Source of the DNA: Halomonas ventosae
GTDB taxonomy: Bacteria > Pseudomonadota > Gammaproteobacteria > Pseudomonadales > Halomonadaceae
Assembly: GCF_004363555.1 (NCBI RefSeq)
Contig: NZ_SNZJ01000001.1
Location: 62,001-126,000 of the forward strand
Length of the DNA: 64,000 bases
Direction: 5' to 3'
Within the stretch, counting starts at the first letter, position 1, and every line of letters starts with the position of its first letter. The notes beneath the pieces are model-generated. The model was given only the letters and a program-made list of their open reading frames with translations, ran no database searches and was not told where the DNA came from. Positions 44,173 to 54,424 of the stretch are shown piece by piece. A program made the translations under genes and the position numbers.

Positions 44173-45351
44173 ATGGATTCAAGTAAAGTAAATTCTCAGC
44201 CAGTGGTCGTGACGGCGATAACATCACATGTGAGTGCAGTCCTGATCAGGGGGCAGTTAAAGTATATAAAGGATAATAATTTTTTACCAGTTCTGGTCTC
44301 ATCACCAGGTCAAAGTGTCAGAGACCTTGCTGCCGTTGAAGGGATACAGCTCTACGAAATCCCTATGGAGCGTGAGCCCAGTTTCTTTAAGGACATTGGT
44401 TCCTTGTTTCGTTTGATCATGCTTTTCATTCGGCTTCGTCCCGCTATTGTCAATGCGGGAACTCCGAAAGCCGGTGTTCTGTGCATGATAGCTTCTTTCG
44501 TTTGCCGAGTTCCTGGAAGAGTCTATACAATAAGAGGATTTCGCCATGAGTCATTATCTGGTGTTCGCTGCTGGCTGATGAAATGTTGCGAAAAGTTATC
44601 CTGCACTCTATCTAACAAAGTTATATGCATCAGTTCGAGTGTTGCCTTGCAGGGGCTAAATGAAAAAATATTGAAGGAGGGGAGCTATCAACTGAACGGG
44701 ATAGGCAGCAGCAATGGCTTGAACTTGGATAGGTTTGACCCTACGCGCACGGACTTGATTCCTGTTAACAAGTTGAAAGAAAACATTGGTTTCAAGAATG
44801 ACAATTTCATCATTGGTTTTGTCGGTCGAATTGTTGACAGAAAAGGGGTGGACGAACTCGTTGATGCATTCTTGAGACTAAACTCTCAATATCCCCATAC
44901 TCGACTTCTTCTTATTGGCCCCTATGAGGATGAGCAGAGCGTTTCGGACGTCACTCTCGACAGAATAGAAAGCCACGTAAATATCACCAGTCTTGGGTCC
45001 GTAGAGGATGTCGAGAATTATTATCGCATAATGGACCTGTTTGTTCTTCCCGCCCATTGGGAAGGATTCGGAAATGTGCTTATTGAAGCGGCGGCTATGG
45101 GCATTCCTGTCATCGCATGTAATGTGAATGGAACCAAAGATGCAGTATCCGATGGGTTTAATGGCATGCTTGTACCGCCGAAAGACGTAGATGCCCTGCA
45201 CGATGCAATGAGGTCTTACATCGTTGACGGTGATCTCAGGTGTGAACACGGCCGGAATGGACGCCTCTGGGCGAAAAAATTCAGTAATGTCGTCATCTGG
45301 GAAGATCTTCTCAAGTTATATCGGACATTGTTGACCATCAAGAAAGCTTGA
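44173..45351 (+). CDS. GT4 family glycosyltransferase
   Basis: A 392-residue GT-B enzyme. The N-terminal part has RPAIVNAGTPKAGVLCMIAS and GRVYTIRGFRHESLSG, a pattern of WbpT/PglA-like transferases acting on lipid-linked sugars; the donor side has FVGRIVDRKGVDELVDAFL, LLIGPYEDEQ and HWEGFGNVLIEAAAMGIPVI. The start G-TPKAG and the R-FRHE segment are typical of family-4 enzymes that add the second sugar to bacillosamine-type primers. It may therefore act right after PglC (53168); this is inference. Confidence 0.87.
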   Translation: MDSSKVNSQPVVVTAITSHVSAVLIRGQLKYIKDNNFLPVLVSSPGQSVRDLAAVEGIQLYEIPMEREPSFFKDIGSLFRLIMLFIRLRPAIVNAGTPKAGVLCMIASFVCRVPGRVYTIRGFRHESLSGVRCWLMKCCEKLSCTLSNKVICISSSVALQGLNEKILKEGSYQLNGIGSSNGLNLDRFDPTRTDLIPVNKLKENIGFKNDNFIIGFVGRIVDRKGVDELVDAFLRLNSQYPHTRLLLIGPYEDEQSVSDVTLDRIESHVNITSLGSVEDVENYYRIMDLFVLPAHWEGFGNVLIEAAAMGIPVIACNVNGTKDAVSDGFNGMLVPPKDVDALHDAMRSYIVDGDLRCEHGRNGRLWAKKFSNVVIWEDLLKLYRTLLTIKKA

Positions 45352-45728
45352 CGTATACCCACTTATCTTTTCATCCATAGTCGTATTAGTGATCTTAAGC
45401 TCATTACACACTGATCTCCTGCCAATATGGATAATCCATCTCGATCTCTTGCAAGGACTTATTGATAGTAGATGAGCTTTTTATATGGCTGTCGTAGTTC
45501 GCTAAGTATGAGAAAAATAGTGTACGCAAGAAATAGTATAATAATGTAACATTGTGTTTGTGAGAATGTTTCGCTTTGTATTCTCAGGCTTCGTCTCAGA
45601 ACTTATTACTTGGTGATGGCTTCACTCATGATTATCAAAGAAGAAATTCCAGGGACCATTGGGCTCGAGCGGTAGCCATTCCCGTTGACAGGCTACCGGG
45701 CCTCACTTCCATAGGGATTAAGAATCTC
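45352..45728. other. Intergenic region before rmlB
   Basis: About 375 A+T-rich bases. The rmlB frame is open back to 45576 but without family likeness, so the upstream part is not taken as coding. A promoter for rmlB-rmlA-aminotransferase may lie here; none was clear enough to place. Confidence 0.45.
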
Positions 45729-46793
45729 ATGAGATACTTGCTGACAGGCGGCGCAGGCTTCATTGGATCATCAGTGATTCGGCACCTCATAGCCAATACT
45801 TCCCATCACGTTGTCAACGTAGATAAGTTAACTTATGCAGGAAACATGGAGTCTCTGCTGGAAGTATCGAATAGCTCACGCTACGCGTTTGAGCGCGTAG
45901 ATATCTGTGATGCTGAAGAACTGCAAAGGGTATTCTCTACGTACAAACCTGATGTTGTCATGCACCTTGCTGCCGAGAGTCATGTCGATCGCTCAATTGA
46001 TAGTCCGTCAGCTTTTATTGAAACAAATATAATTGGTACCTATCATTTGCTTGAAGTGTCAAGGCGCTACTGGCTGAAACTCAGCGCCGCGAAGAGAGTA
46101 AGTTTTAGATTTTTACATGTTTCTACGGATGAAGTGTTCGGTGATCTCGGTCCAGCCAGCGAGCGGTTTACAGAAACAAGCCGATATGCGCCAAGTTCAC
46201 CGTATTCTGCTAGTAAGGCGAGCGCAGATCATCTGGTTCGTGCTTGGCAACGGACTTATGGTTTGCCGACTCTCATCACAAACTGCTCGAACAACTATGG
46301 CCCTTATCATTACCCTGAGAAGATGATTCCATTGATGATATTGAATGCCCTGGAGTGCAAGCCGCTACCCGTATATGGACAAGGCCTGCAGGTGCGTGAC
46401 TGGCTCTATGTGGAAGATCATGCTCGTGCACTTTGCACAGTGATGAAAAAGGGGAAACCTGGAGAAACCTATAATATTGGTGGAAATAATGAAAAAAAGA
46501 ATATTCAAGTTGTCGAGGAAATTTGCGACCTACTGGACGTGATACATCCAGCCTCCCGACCATACCGTAGTCTGATCGAATATGTTGATGACCGGCCTGG
46601 GCATGATTATCGCTACGCCATTGATCCAGGAAAGTGCCATTCAGAATTGGGCTGGTCACCTCGTGAAACATTTGAATCAGGATTAAGGAAGACTGTCGCG
46701 TGGTATCTTGAAAACCTTGAATGGTGCCGGCGAGTACAAGAAGGAAAATATCAAAGGAATCGACTTGGAATTTCAGGCGCGGAGGTAGCATGA
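45729..46793 (+). CDS. rmlB: dTDP-glucose 4,6-dehydratase
   Basis: A 354-residue extended [20 protein letters not shown] is the NAD loop; the catalytic residues are Asp134-Glu135 in VSTDEVFGD and Tyr159-x3-Lys163 in [17 protein letters not shown] is a typical RmlB segment. It turns dTDP-glucose into dTDP-4-keto-6-deoxyglucose. The upstream part of the frame is ignored because the Rossmann loop begins right at ATG 45729. It overlaps rmlA by four bases (ATGA). No rmlC or rmlD is present, so the product is not rhamnose but presumably an amino-sugar made by the aminotransferase two genes on. Confidence 0.94.
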   Translation: MRYLLTGGAGFIGSSVIRHLIANTSHHVVNVDKLTYAGNMESLLEVSNSSRYAFERVDICDAEELQRVFSTYKPDVVMHLAAESHVDRSIDSPSAFIETNIIGTYHLLEVSRRYWLKLSAAKRVSFRFLHVSTDEVFGDLGPASERFTETSRYAPSSPYSASKASADHLVRAWQRTYGLPTLITNCSNNYGPYHYPEKMIPLMILNALECKPLPVYGQGLQVRDWLYVEDHARALCTVMKKGKPGETYNIGGNNEKKNIQVVEEICDLLDVIHPASRPYRSLIEYVDDRPGHDYRYAIDPGKCHSELGWSPRETFESGLRKTVAWYLENLEWCRRVQEGKYQRNRLGISGAEVA

Positions 46794-47665
46794 CCATGAA
46801 AGGTATCATTCTTGCAGGAGGTTCCGGTACACGGCTCTATCCCATAACGATGGGCATTTCTAAACAATTACTCCCCATCTATGATAAACCAATGATCTAT
46901 TATCCATTGTCCGTGTTAATGCTGGCTGGTATTCAGGATATCTTGATTATCACCACGCCCGACGAACAGTATTGTTTCCAGAGGCTTCTGGGAGATGGCA
47001 AACAATTTGGGCTTAACCTTTCCTATGCTATTCAACCTAGCCCTGATGGCCTGGCCCAAGCGTTCATTATCGGAGAGCATTTCATTGGAGGTGATAGAGT
47101 CTGCCTAGTGCTAGGCGATAATATATTTTACGGCCAAGGATTTTCGCCCTTACTCAGAGAAACAGCTAGCCGTACTGATGGAGCCACCGTGTTTGGATAT
47201 CTTGTAAAGGATCCAGAGCGCTTTGGTGTCGTAGAATTCGATGAAAAGAGACGCGTTATATCCATTGAAGAAAAGCCGGAAAATCCTAAATCACGCTTTG
47301 CGGTTACAGGTTTATATTTTTACGATAATGATGTGGTTGGGCTTGCCAAGCAGGTAAAGCCTTCAGGTCGGGGAGAGCTGGAAATTACATCTATTAACCA
47401 GAGTTATCTCTCTAAAAAAAGCTTGAAAGTTGAGGTGCTAGGTCGTGGTTTTGCATGGTTGGATACGGGAACGCATGAGAGCCTCCTTGAAGCCTCCCAG
47501 TTTGTTGAAACAATTGAAAAGCGACAGGGATACAAGGTTGCATGCCTTGAAGAAATTGCTTTTAACAATGGTTGGTTGACGGTCAATGACCTTACCAAAG
47601 CCGGTAGTTGCCTTTCAAAGAACGGTTATGGTCAGTATCTTCTGGATATAGTGAGTGAGCTATGA
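46790..47665 (+). CDS. rmlA: Glucose-1-phosphate thymidylyltransferase
   Basis: A 291-residue enzyme with the nucleotide loop [39 protein letters not shown] and [10 protein letters not shown], all diagnostic of RmlA. It makes dTDP-glucose, the substrate of RmlB. ATG 46790 overlaps the rmlB stop; GGAGG at 46781 also suits the ATG at 46796. It overlaps the aminotransferase by four bases, so the three form a coupled unit. Confidence 0.95.
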   Translation: MTMKGIILAGGSGTRLYPITMGISKQLLPIYDKPMIYYPLSVLMLAGIQDILIITTPDEQYCFQRLLGDGKQFGLNLSYAIQPSPDGLAQAFIIGEHFIGGDRVCLVLGDNIFYGQGFSPLLRETASRTDGATVFGYLVKDPERFGVVEFDEKRRVISIEEKPENPKSRFAVTGLYFYDNDVVGLAKQVKPSGRGELEITSINQSYLSKKSLKVEVLGRGFAWLDTGTHESLLEASQFVETIEKRQGYKVACLEEIAFNNGWLTVNDLTKAGSCLSKNGYGQYLLDIVSEL

Positions 47666-48786
47666 TTCCTGTCGTCCGCCCTTACCTCCCTGACCGAAGA
47701 AAGCTTGACTCATATATTGATAAAATATACCAAAGTAATCAGTTGACAAATAATGGTGGGCTGGTCAAGGAGTTGACCTCAAGGCTGGAAGAATATCTCG
47801 GTGTAAAACATCTTCTTTTGGTCAACAACGGTACTCTAGCACTCCAGGTTGCCTATACAACCTTCGGCCTAGGGGCGGAAAAATGTGTAGAGGAAGCCAT
47901 AACCACTCCGTTTACCTTTATTGCTACAGCGAGTTCATTGAAATGGCAAGGGATCAACCCCGTATTTACAGATATCAATCGGGACACTTGGTGCCTGGAT
48001 CCAAAGTGTGTGAAAAAGGGTATCACTGACAGAACCCGCCTACTAGTTCCCGTACACGTTTTTGGAAACGGTTGTGAAGTTGAGGAGCTGGAGAAGATTG
48101 CCCAACAGTATGGTGTCAAGGTTATTTACGATGCAGCACATGCGTTTGGTGTAAAATATAATGACAGAAGTTTACTCGCTTACGGTGATGCTTCCGCTGT
48201 GAGTTTCCATGCGACTAAGCTGTTTCATACGATAGAAGGTGGTGCCATTATCTTCAAAAACCCCGAAGACCATGGTTACGCTTCAGAGATAATCAATTTC
48301 GGCATGACAAAAGATTCAAATATAGAGTCTCTCGGCATTAACTGCAAAATGAATGAATTCCAGGCTGCCATGGGCCTCTGCGTTCTTGAGGATATTGATA
48401 ACATAATCGCCATCCGTGAAGAAATATTTTACCGATATAAGAAGGTCTTGACTGACTGGGTTGGATTTCAGGTTCTCAATGAAAAGGTTACAATGAACTA
48501 CTCATATTTTCCTATACTGCTATCTAGTGAGTCTGAGGTGGTAAGCGTACGAGACGCCCTAGAGTCTAATGGTATCTTTCCAAGAAGATATTTCCACCCT
48601 TCCTTGGATACGCTGAATCTACCTGGGTTTGATAATAGTCATTGCGACATCTCAAGAATGGTTTCTCGGCGTGTTCTATGCTTACCCATGTTCTTTGGGT
48701 TAAGTAACAGCCAGGTAGACACTATTTGTTCAATTGTTAAGTCGGCCTTGTCAAGGACGCCTGTGATTGACCAACCATGTTTTTAA
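47662..48786 (+). CDS. dTDP-4-keto-6-deoxyhexose aminotransferase (VioA/FdtB-like)
   Basis: A 374-residue DegT/DnrJ/EryC1 aminotransferase. PLP lysine Lys186 in [13 protein letters not shown] and the Asp in [11 protein letters not shown] are clear; the opening [17 protein letters not shown] and [20 protein letters not shown] resemble dTDP-4-amino-4,6-dideoxyglucose (viosamine) synthases. With RmlA and RmlB directly upstream it likely makes dTDP-4-amino-4,6-dideoxy-glucose or -galactose. No adjacent acetyltransferase follows, which fits N-formylation by the enzyme at 35207 instead. The stereochemistry cannot be decided by eye. Confidence 0.85.
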   Translation: MIPVVRPYLPDRRKLDSYIDKIYQSNQLTNNGGLVKELTSRLEEYLGVKHLLLVNNGTLALQVAYTTFGLGAEKCVEEAITTPFTFIATASSLKWQGINPVFTDINRDTWCLDPKCVKKGITDRTRLLVPVHVFGNGCEVEELEKIAQQYGVKVIYDAAHAFGVKYNDRSLLAYGDASAVSFHATKLFHTIEGGAIIFKNPEDHGYASEIINFGMTKDSNIESLGINCKMNEFQAAMGLCVLEDIDNIIAIREEIFYRYKKVLTDWVGFQVLNEKVTMNYSYFPILLSSESEVVSVRDALESNGIFPRRYFHPSLDTLNLPGFDNSHCDISRMVSRRVLCLPMFFGLSNSQVDTICSIVKSALSRTPVIDQPCF

Positions 48787-48933
48787 TATCAAATGATAAA
48801 TTTTGTGTGTTTTAAGCACAACGAACTGGCCGGCCCTAAAGTACTATTCCATAGCTATTATAATTCGACCGGTGCATATTCTGCTTCTACTTCCTTCTGA
48901 GAAAATGCAAAAATACCTAAGCGCGGGGGCACC

Positions 48934-51246
48934 ATGAAAAATTCAGTGAACCAACACTATGCAGAGATAGACCTCGGGCGCCTATTCGGGCTATTGATGG
49001 ATCACAAGTGGCTAATCATTTTTATAACTTTCTTGTTTTTTGTTTTCGGTGCAATTTATGCGACTCTCGCAACACCTATCTATAGAGGTGATGCACTAGT
49101 TCAGGTTGAACGCCGTGCCAGTGTAAATCCGCTTGAACAGATGTCTGCAGTCGCTCGCGGTGATGAGCGCGAGAGCAGTACTGCTGCTGAGGTTCAGATA
49201 CTTAAGTCACGCATGGTGCTGGGTCGCGTTGTAGATCGCCTTGGGTTAGATACAGAAGTTGTACCCAAGGCTCTGCCACTTATTGGCAGTTATGTCCATC
49301 GGATGGATATACCTAGACCATCGTTTGCCAACAATGACTTTGTGCTTGCCGGCTCACTTCCTGACTTTTTGCAGAAATATGCTCCCTTTCCGGACTTTTT
49401 ACAAGAACATATTCGTCTTCCAAGCTTCCTCCAGACTCAATCTGTAGTTTGGGGAGGTGAGGAGCTCGAGCTTGGACGCCTGGAAGTGGCTGATTATCTT
49501 CGCGGTACCCCGATTATCCTTACTACTGGTGAAGACGGGCACTATTCCCTGAGCCTTGGCGGAAAGACACCTAGAGACGTTGGCGAAAGTCAGGTTGGTG
49601 AAATTGTCAATTTCTTAGATGGTGATATTAAACTGCGGATTGCCTCACTGGAAGCTCCTGTGGGTGCCCAATTTACACTCTTGAAGCACTCTCGCGCCTT
49701 GGCTATACGAAATCTGGCTAACCGCTTTGATGTGGCGGAAGTAGGTGGATCACGTGATGCGAGCACCGGTATGCTCAAGCTTATGCTCACCGGTGTAAAT
49801 CGAGAAGAGATTCAACGCTCGCTGAATGCAGTGGCAGAAACCTTTCTCAATCAGAATGTTCAGCGTCAATCTGCCGAAGTCGACGAAAGTCTAGCATTCC
49901 TGGAAGAGCAGGCACCTGCTCTTAGAGCACAACTTCGTTCTGCCGAGGATAGCCTTAATGAATACCGATCCAACCAGCATAGCGTCGACTTGACCTCTGA
50001 AGCACAGGCAGCTATTGAACAGTTTATCCAGCTAGATAGTCAGTTAAATGAATTGGAGTTCAAAGAAGCCGAATTGGCTCAAAGGTTCACGAAAAACCAT
50101 CCTGCCTATCAGTCTTTACTTCGTCAGAAGCGACATCTGGAGTCTGAAAGAGCAGAACTTAATGACAGAGTTGACGATCTTCCAGAAGCACAACAGGAAG
50201 TAGTCCGCCGTACCCGAGATGTAGAAGTCACTCAAGCTATCTATGTCAATGTGCTTAATCGTATGCAGGAGTTACAAGTCGCCCGTGCTGGTACTATAGG
50301 CAATGTACGTATCATCGATCACGCCCAAGTAGACGCTAGGCCGATCGAGCCCAAGAAGCCCAGAGTCGTGATGCTGTCGACTATGTTAGGTGGCATGTTG
50401 GCAGTTAGTCTAGTTCTGGTTCGTGGAGTTTTGAATCGTGGAGTTGAACTTCCCGAGCAGCTTGAGGAAGCTGAGTTACCTGTCTACGCAACCGTGCCTT
50501 TTTCTAACGAACAAAAAAAGCTTGTCAAAAGGGTCAAGCATCGTCGAGATCGACATGCTTTTGATGTGATGGAAGACTTACTGGCCGAGCGTGTACCTAC
50601 CGACATTGCGGTAGAGTCACTGCGTAGTCTTCGTACCAGCTTACACTTCGCTATGCTCGAAAAGAAAGATAATCGATTGGTGATCACCAGCCCAACTCCG
50701 AATATCGGAAAGAGCTTCATTTCTGCCAATCTGGCTGCCATTTGTGCGCAGGCTGGCCAACGAGTACTGCTAGTTGATGCTGATATGAGGCGAGGGCACC
50801 TTCATCATCTATTCAATGATCGCAGCCATGGTGGGTTGTCCGAACTGTTAGTTGGTGATTCCCACTCTCATGATATTATTCGTCACAGTGGAGTTGAAGG
50901 CCTAGACTATATTTCCCGTGGCCGAGTTCCACCCAATCCCTCTGAGCTACTTATGACATCATCATTTAGTCATTTTTGTGATGAGGTTTCTGAGCTCTAC
51001 GACCTGGTTATTTTTGATACGCCGCCAGTTCTTGCAGTCACGGATTCTTCCGTCATAGGAGCACTGTGTGGTACTTCCCTGCTCGTCGTACGCTTCCAGG
51101 TAAACCCAGTTAGGGAGGTCCTGCTGGCTGTAAAACAGCTCGAAAAATCCGGAGTTAAAGTTAGCGGTGCCATTCTCAACGCAATTGAGCGGAAAGCTGC
51201 TAATCGTTATGGTTATAGCTATGGTTATAATTACAAGTACAAGTAA
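48934..51246 (+). CDS. wzc: Polysaccharide co-polymerase and BY-kinase (Wzc)
   Basis: A 770-residue inner-membrane protein. A first membrane segment (IIFITFLFFVFGAIYA) near residues 27-45, a large periplasmic coiled-coil region (~310-440), a second segment near 480, then the cytoplasmic kinase with Walker A TSPTPNIGKSF (586-594), Walker A' LLVDADMRRG, Walker B VIFDTPPVL and a C-terminal tyrosine cluster (RYGYSYGYNYKYK). It controls chain length and export together with Wza. No wzb phosphatase gene is found near it or wza. A+T content is moderate. Followed by the PglK-like flippase gene after 50 bases. Confidence 0.93.
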   Translation: MKNSVNQHYAEIDLGRLFGLLMDHKWLIIFITFLFFVFGAIYATLATPIYRGDALVQVERRASVNPLEQMSAVARGDERESSTAAEVQILKSRMVLGRVVDRLGLDTEVVPKALPLIGSYVHRMDIPRPSFANNDFVLAGSLPDFLQKYAPFPDFLQEHIRLPSFLQTQSVVWGGEELELGRLEVADYLRGTPIILTTGEDGHYSLSLGGKTPRDVGESQVGEIVNFLDGDIKLRIASLEAPVGAQFTLLKHSRALAIRNLANRFDVAEVGGSRDASTGMLKLMLTGVNREEIQRSLNAVAETFLNQNVQRQSAEVDESLAFLEEQAPALRAQLRSAEDSLNEYRSNQHSVDLTSEAQAAIEQFIQLDSQLNELEFKEAELAQRFTKNHPAYQSLLRQKRHLESERAELNDRVDDLPEAQQEVVRRTRDVEVTQAIYVNVLNRMQELQVARAGTIGNVRIIDHAQVDARPIEPKKPRVVMLSTMLGGMLAVSLVLVRGVLNRGVELPEQLEEAELPVYATVPFSNEQKKLVKRVKHRRDRHAFDVMEDLLAERVPTDIAVESLRSLRTSLHFAMLEKKDNRLVITSPTPNIGKSFISANLAAICAQAGQRVLLVDADMRRGHLHHLFNDRSHGGLSELLVGDSHSHDIIRHSGVEGLDYISRGRVPPNPSELLMTSSFSHFCDEVSELYDLVIFDTPPVLAVTDSSVIGALCGTSLLVVRFQVNPVREVLLAVKQLEKSGVKVSGAILNAIERKAANRYGYSYGYNYKYK

Positions 51247-51296
51247 AGCAAAGGCACAATACGTACACTGATCGCCAAACCCCAAGGATTTTTGTC

Positions 51297-53099
51297 ATGC
51301 TCCCAAATCTCAAGGATCTTTACTGCCTGCTAACAAGTGGACAGCGGAAGAGACTGATAGGCCTGCAGCTGCTTGTTGTATTAATGGCCTTTGCTGAAGT
51401 GGCTGGTGTGGTCGCAATTGGTCCCTTCATGGCCATAGTCGGTGATATGAGCCAACTGGAGGGTGAGGGAGTTATCGCTCGGTTTTACGTATTGTCAGGT
51501 TTTCAAGACCCTTCGGATTTTGTTTTCTGGTTTGGGGTGTCTGTACTTTTCATTCTTATCATGGCTTCTTGCCTGTCGATGTTTACAGTCTGGAAGTTGT
51601 CAATGTACGGTCAGCAAATTGGAGCAGAGCTCAGCACTAGACTCTATCGACACTTTATGCAGCAACCATGGCTTTTTCATGCCGGAGGCAGCAGTGCACA
51701 GTTGACGAACAAGATATCTCAGGAGTGTTCCAGGATAACAGACAAGATCATTGCTCCAATAATGAAAATGAATGCTAAGCTTGTCATGGTTCTATTCATG
51801 TCATTGGCAATTCTGATATATAATCCTTTGGTAGCTGCTACAGGTGTTGTCGTTTTCGTCTTGGTGTATTTTACCCTGTATAGAACTGTGCGGCGCAAGC
51901 TAGTATCAAACGGAAAGGCAATTTCCCAAACGCAACGTGAACGTTTCAAGCTAATGGCAGAAGGTTTTGGCGGTATCAAGGATGTATTGTTGCTTGGTCG
52001 TCAGTCGGTTTTTAATTCCCGCTTTGAAAAGTCTAGTCGTTCTTTAGGGCGTGCTAGAGGTACTACAAAAGCATTGTCTGAGGTGCCTCGCTATGCCATG
52101 GAGATGGTGGCCTTTGGCTCAGTAATATTTCTTGTTCTTTATTTGCTATCTGCACATAGAGGAAACCTGGGGGATATACTGCCAGTGCTGTCTGTTTTCG
52201 CTTTAGCGGGACTCAAGCTGCTACCTGCCTTTCAACAGATCTATACCAGTGTCGCTACCATTAGAGGCAACCTGGCAGCCTTTGACAGTATTCGCGAAGA
52301 CCTTTTCAATAGTCGCCAATCTCAAGACGATGATGGGCTGAAAGAAACGCCTAGAGCCCATGTGGACCTTCATGGTGAGATTGAACTACGCGATATTGTT
52401 TTCCATTATCCCGGTAAGTCCGAGGCTGCACTTGATAAGCTATCATTGATTGTTCCGGTAAACAAAGTGATCGGTTTGGTTGGTGCCTCTGGGTCAGGGA
52501 AGTCAACAGCAATAGATATTATACTTGGTTTGATTGAGCCGGATAGTGGTGATTTGCTGATCGATGGCGAGGCACTCACTGAGTCATTGTTAAACTCTTG
52601 GCAAAACAGTCTTGGCTTCGTTTCCCAGTCAATCTTCCTTGCAGATGCCAGTATCCGTGAAAATATAGCATTTGGATTGCCAGATGAAGAAATCGATGAT
52701 CAACGCGTATTGCGAGCAGCCAGAATGGCTCGCCTTGATGAGCTTTTATGTGAACTCCCGGAGGGAGTGGAAACTCGTGTGGGTGAGCGTGGCATTCAGC
52801 TATCTGGTGGACAACGTCAGCGTATCGGCATTGCCAGGGCGCTTTATGATGACGCTAATATCTTGATACTTGATGAGGCCACCAGTGCCTTGGATGGCAT
52901 TACCGAAAAGCAGGTTATGGATGCTATTCATGATTTTTCAGGCAATAAGACTATCATCATGATTGCTCACCGCCTGGCTACGGTACGGAAGTGTGATTGC
53001 ATTTACCTCATCGACAAGGGACGTGTCATCGATTCTGGCGTATATGATGAACTTGTTGATCGTAATACAATTTTTCAACGCATGGCAACTCATGCCTGA
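51297..53099 (+). CDS. PglK-like ABC flippase for lipid-linked glycan
   Basis: A complete 600-residue half-transporter. The N-terminus LKDLYCLLTSGQRKRLIGLQ, then AEVAGVVAIGPFMAIVGD matches PglK/WlaB, with six membrane segments to about residue 330. The nucleotide-binding domain has Walker A GASGSGKST, Q-loop FVSQSIFL, signature LSGGQRQRIGI and Walker B ILILDEATSALD. PglK flips undecaprenyl-linked oligosaccharide in protein glycosylation. As no Wzx was found in the window, this is the flippase candidate for the capsule cluster. AAGGA precedes the ATG. Close relative of the partial gene at 1-353. Confidence 0.9.
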   Translation: MLPNLKDLYCLLTSGQRKRLIGLQLLVVLMAFAEVAGVVAIGPFMAIVGDMSQLEGEGVIARFYVLSGFQDPSDFVFWFGVSVLFILIMASCLSMFTVWKLSMYGQQIGAELSTRLYRHFMQQPWLFHAGGSSAQLTNKISQECSRITDKIIAPIMKMNAKLVMVLFMSLAILIYNPLVAATGVVVFVLVYFTLYRTVRRKLVSNGKAISQTQRERFKLMAEGFGGIKDVLLLGRQSVFNSRFEKSSRSLGRARGTTKALSEVPRYAMEMVAFGSVIFLVLYLLSAHRGNLGDILPVLSVFALAGLKLLPAFQQIYTSVATIRGNLAAFDSIREDLFNSRQSQDDDGLKETPRAHVDLHGEIELRDIVFHYPGKSEAALDKLSLIVPVNKVIGLVGASGSGKSTAIDIILGLIEPDSGDLLIDGEALTESLLNSWQNSLGFVSQSIFLADASIRENIAFGLPDEEIDDQRVLRAARMARLDELLCELPEGVETRVGERGIQLSGGQRQRIGIARALYDDANILILDEATSALDGITEKQVMDAIHDFSGNKTIIMIAHRLATVRKCDCIYLIDKGRVIDSGVYDELVDRNTIFQRMATHA

Positions 53100-53167
53100 G
53101 CTCCTGGCTTAAAAAGGGTATTTGTGTTTTGCACTATTTCTTTCCGCTTTCTTTCTAGGAGGTTGAG

Positions 53168-53770
53168 ATGTATGTTAAGCGGTTTCTAGATTTCGTGATG
53201 GCATTTTTTTTGCTCGTTCTATTGAGTCCACTGCTTCTTCTGGTTTCTGTTGTTGTGTATTTAAATTTCGGGTTTCCAGTCTTGTTTCGTCAACAGAGGC
53301 CTGGGCTGCATGGACAGTCTTTCGTGATGTTTAAGTTTCGCAGTATGCGTAATGATATTGATACGGAAGGCAATTTGCTGGCAAATGAGTTGCGGATGAC
53401 ACGCTTCAGTCAATGGTTGAGATCAACCAGTCTGGATGAGTTACCAACTCTGTGGAACGTTCTCAAGGGCGACATGAGTCTGGTCGGGCCGCGTCCTCTT
53501 TTGGTGGAGTACTTACCGCTCTATACCCATCGGCAGGGCCGTCGCCATGAGGTAAAGCCTGGAGTGACCGGCTGGGCCCAGGTCAATGGGCGTAACGCCA
53601 TCACTTGGGAAGAGAAGTTTGAACTTGACGTCTGGTATGTGGATCACCGCTCGCTGGGACTGGATCTGCACATTCTCATGTTGACACTGCGGAAGGTTCT
53701 GCGGCGCGAGGGAATCGCCCATGCAGGGGACGTTTCCATGCCGCGCTTCCGGGGCAGCTCCCATGAGTGA
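53168..53770 (+). CDS. pglC: Undecaprenyl-phosphate diacetylbacillosamine-1-phosphate transferase (PglC-like)
   Basis: A 200-residue monotopic phosphoglycosyl transferase: one hydrophobic re-entrant segment (residues ~9-30), FRQQRPGLHGQSFVMFKFRSM, then TSLDELPTLWNVLKGDMSLV and GVTGWAQVNGRN. Its small size is that of PglC, in contrast to the WbaP-like protein at 18598. AGGAGG precedes the ATG. Overlap of eight bases with pglD and the order pglC-pglD-pglE support bacillosamine as its sugar. GC content rises inside this gene from the A+T-rich block to the GC-rich flank. Confidence 0.87.
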   Translation: MYVKRFLDFVMAFFLLVLLSPLLLLVSVVVYLNFGFPVLFRQQRPGLHGQSFVMFKFRSMRNDIDTEGNLLANELRMTRFSQWLRSTSLDELPTLWNVLKGDMSLVGPRPLLVEYLPLYTHRQGRRHEVKPGVTGWAQVNGRNAITWEEKFELDVWYVDHRSLGLDLHILMLTLRKVLRREGIAHAGDVSMPRFRGSSHE

Positions 53771-54401
53771 GCCGGGTCGGCTGGCCATACTCGGTGCGAG
53801 CGGCCACGGCAAGGTAGTGGCTGACATCGCCCTGCAGACTGGCTGGAACGAGGTCTGTTTCTATGACGACGCTTATCCCGGTCTTGGCATGGTGGAGCAG
53901 TGGCCGGTGGCAGGAACCTTCGAGGCACTGTTGCACGACCTTGCCTACTTCGACGGGGTGGCGGTCGCCATCGGCGATAACCGCGTCCGTGACGCCCGTC
54001 TCGAAACCTTGCTGGAGCACGGCGGGAATCTGGTGACCTTGATACACCCCCGGGCCATTGTTAGCCCCTTTGCTTCCCTAGCGTCCGGTTGCGTGGTGGT
54101 GGCTGGTGCAGTGATCAACGCCTTCGCTATGGTGGCCAGGGGGTGCATCATCAACACCGCGGCTACGGTGGGCCACGATTGCCGGCTGGCTCGGGCTGTA
54201 CACGTGGCATCCGGCGCCAATCTCGCCGGTGGTGTCTCGGTGGGAAGCTACACCTGGGTGGGGGTAGGAGCCGCCGTTCGCCAGGGTGCGTGCCTGGGCG
54301 AGGGCGTGACGGTAGGTGCGTGCGCCGCAGTGGTATGCGACGTTGCGGATGGTGCCACCATGGTCGGCGTGCCGGCCCGCCCGATGCGGCACCAGGGCTG
54401 A
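53763..54401 (+). CDS. pglD: UDP-4-amino-sugar N-acetyltransferase (PglD-like)
   Basis: A 212-residue left-handed beta-helix acetyltransferase. The N-terminal domain begins LAILGASGHGKVVADIAL, typical of PglD/NeuD; hexapeptide repeats follow from ~residue 95, with the catalytic His in TAATVGHDCRL. The C-terminus ends VGVPARPMR. It acetylates the amino group made by PglE, yielding UDP-diNAcBac. It overlaps pglC by eight bases and is GC-rich. The ATG 53763 is chosen because the conserved domain starts there. Confidence 0.88.
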   Translation: MSEPGRLAILGASGHGKVVADIALQTGWNEVCFYDDAYPGLGMVEQWPVAGTFEALLHDLAYFDGVAVAIGDNRVRDARLETLLEHGGNLVTLIHPRAIVSPFASLASGCVVVAGAVINAFAMVARGCIINTAATVGHDCRLARAVHVASGANLAGGVSVGSYTWVGVGAAVRQGACLGEGVTVGACAAVVCDVADGATMVGVPARPMRHQG

Positions 54402-54424
54402 TAGACAACCTGCGGAGGTCGAGC

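Noticed and set aside
45576..45728. N-terminal extension of RmlB
   Set aside because: RmlB proteins begin at the Rossmann loop; the extra ~50 codons have no conserved features, so the start at 45729 is used.
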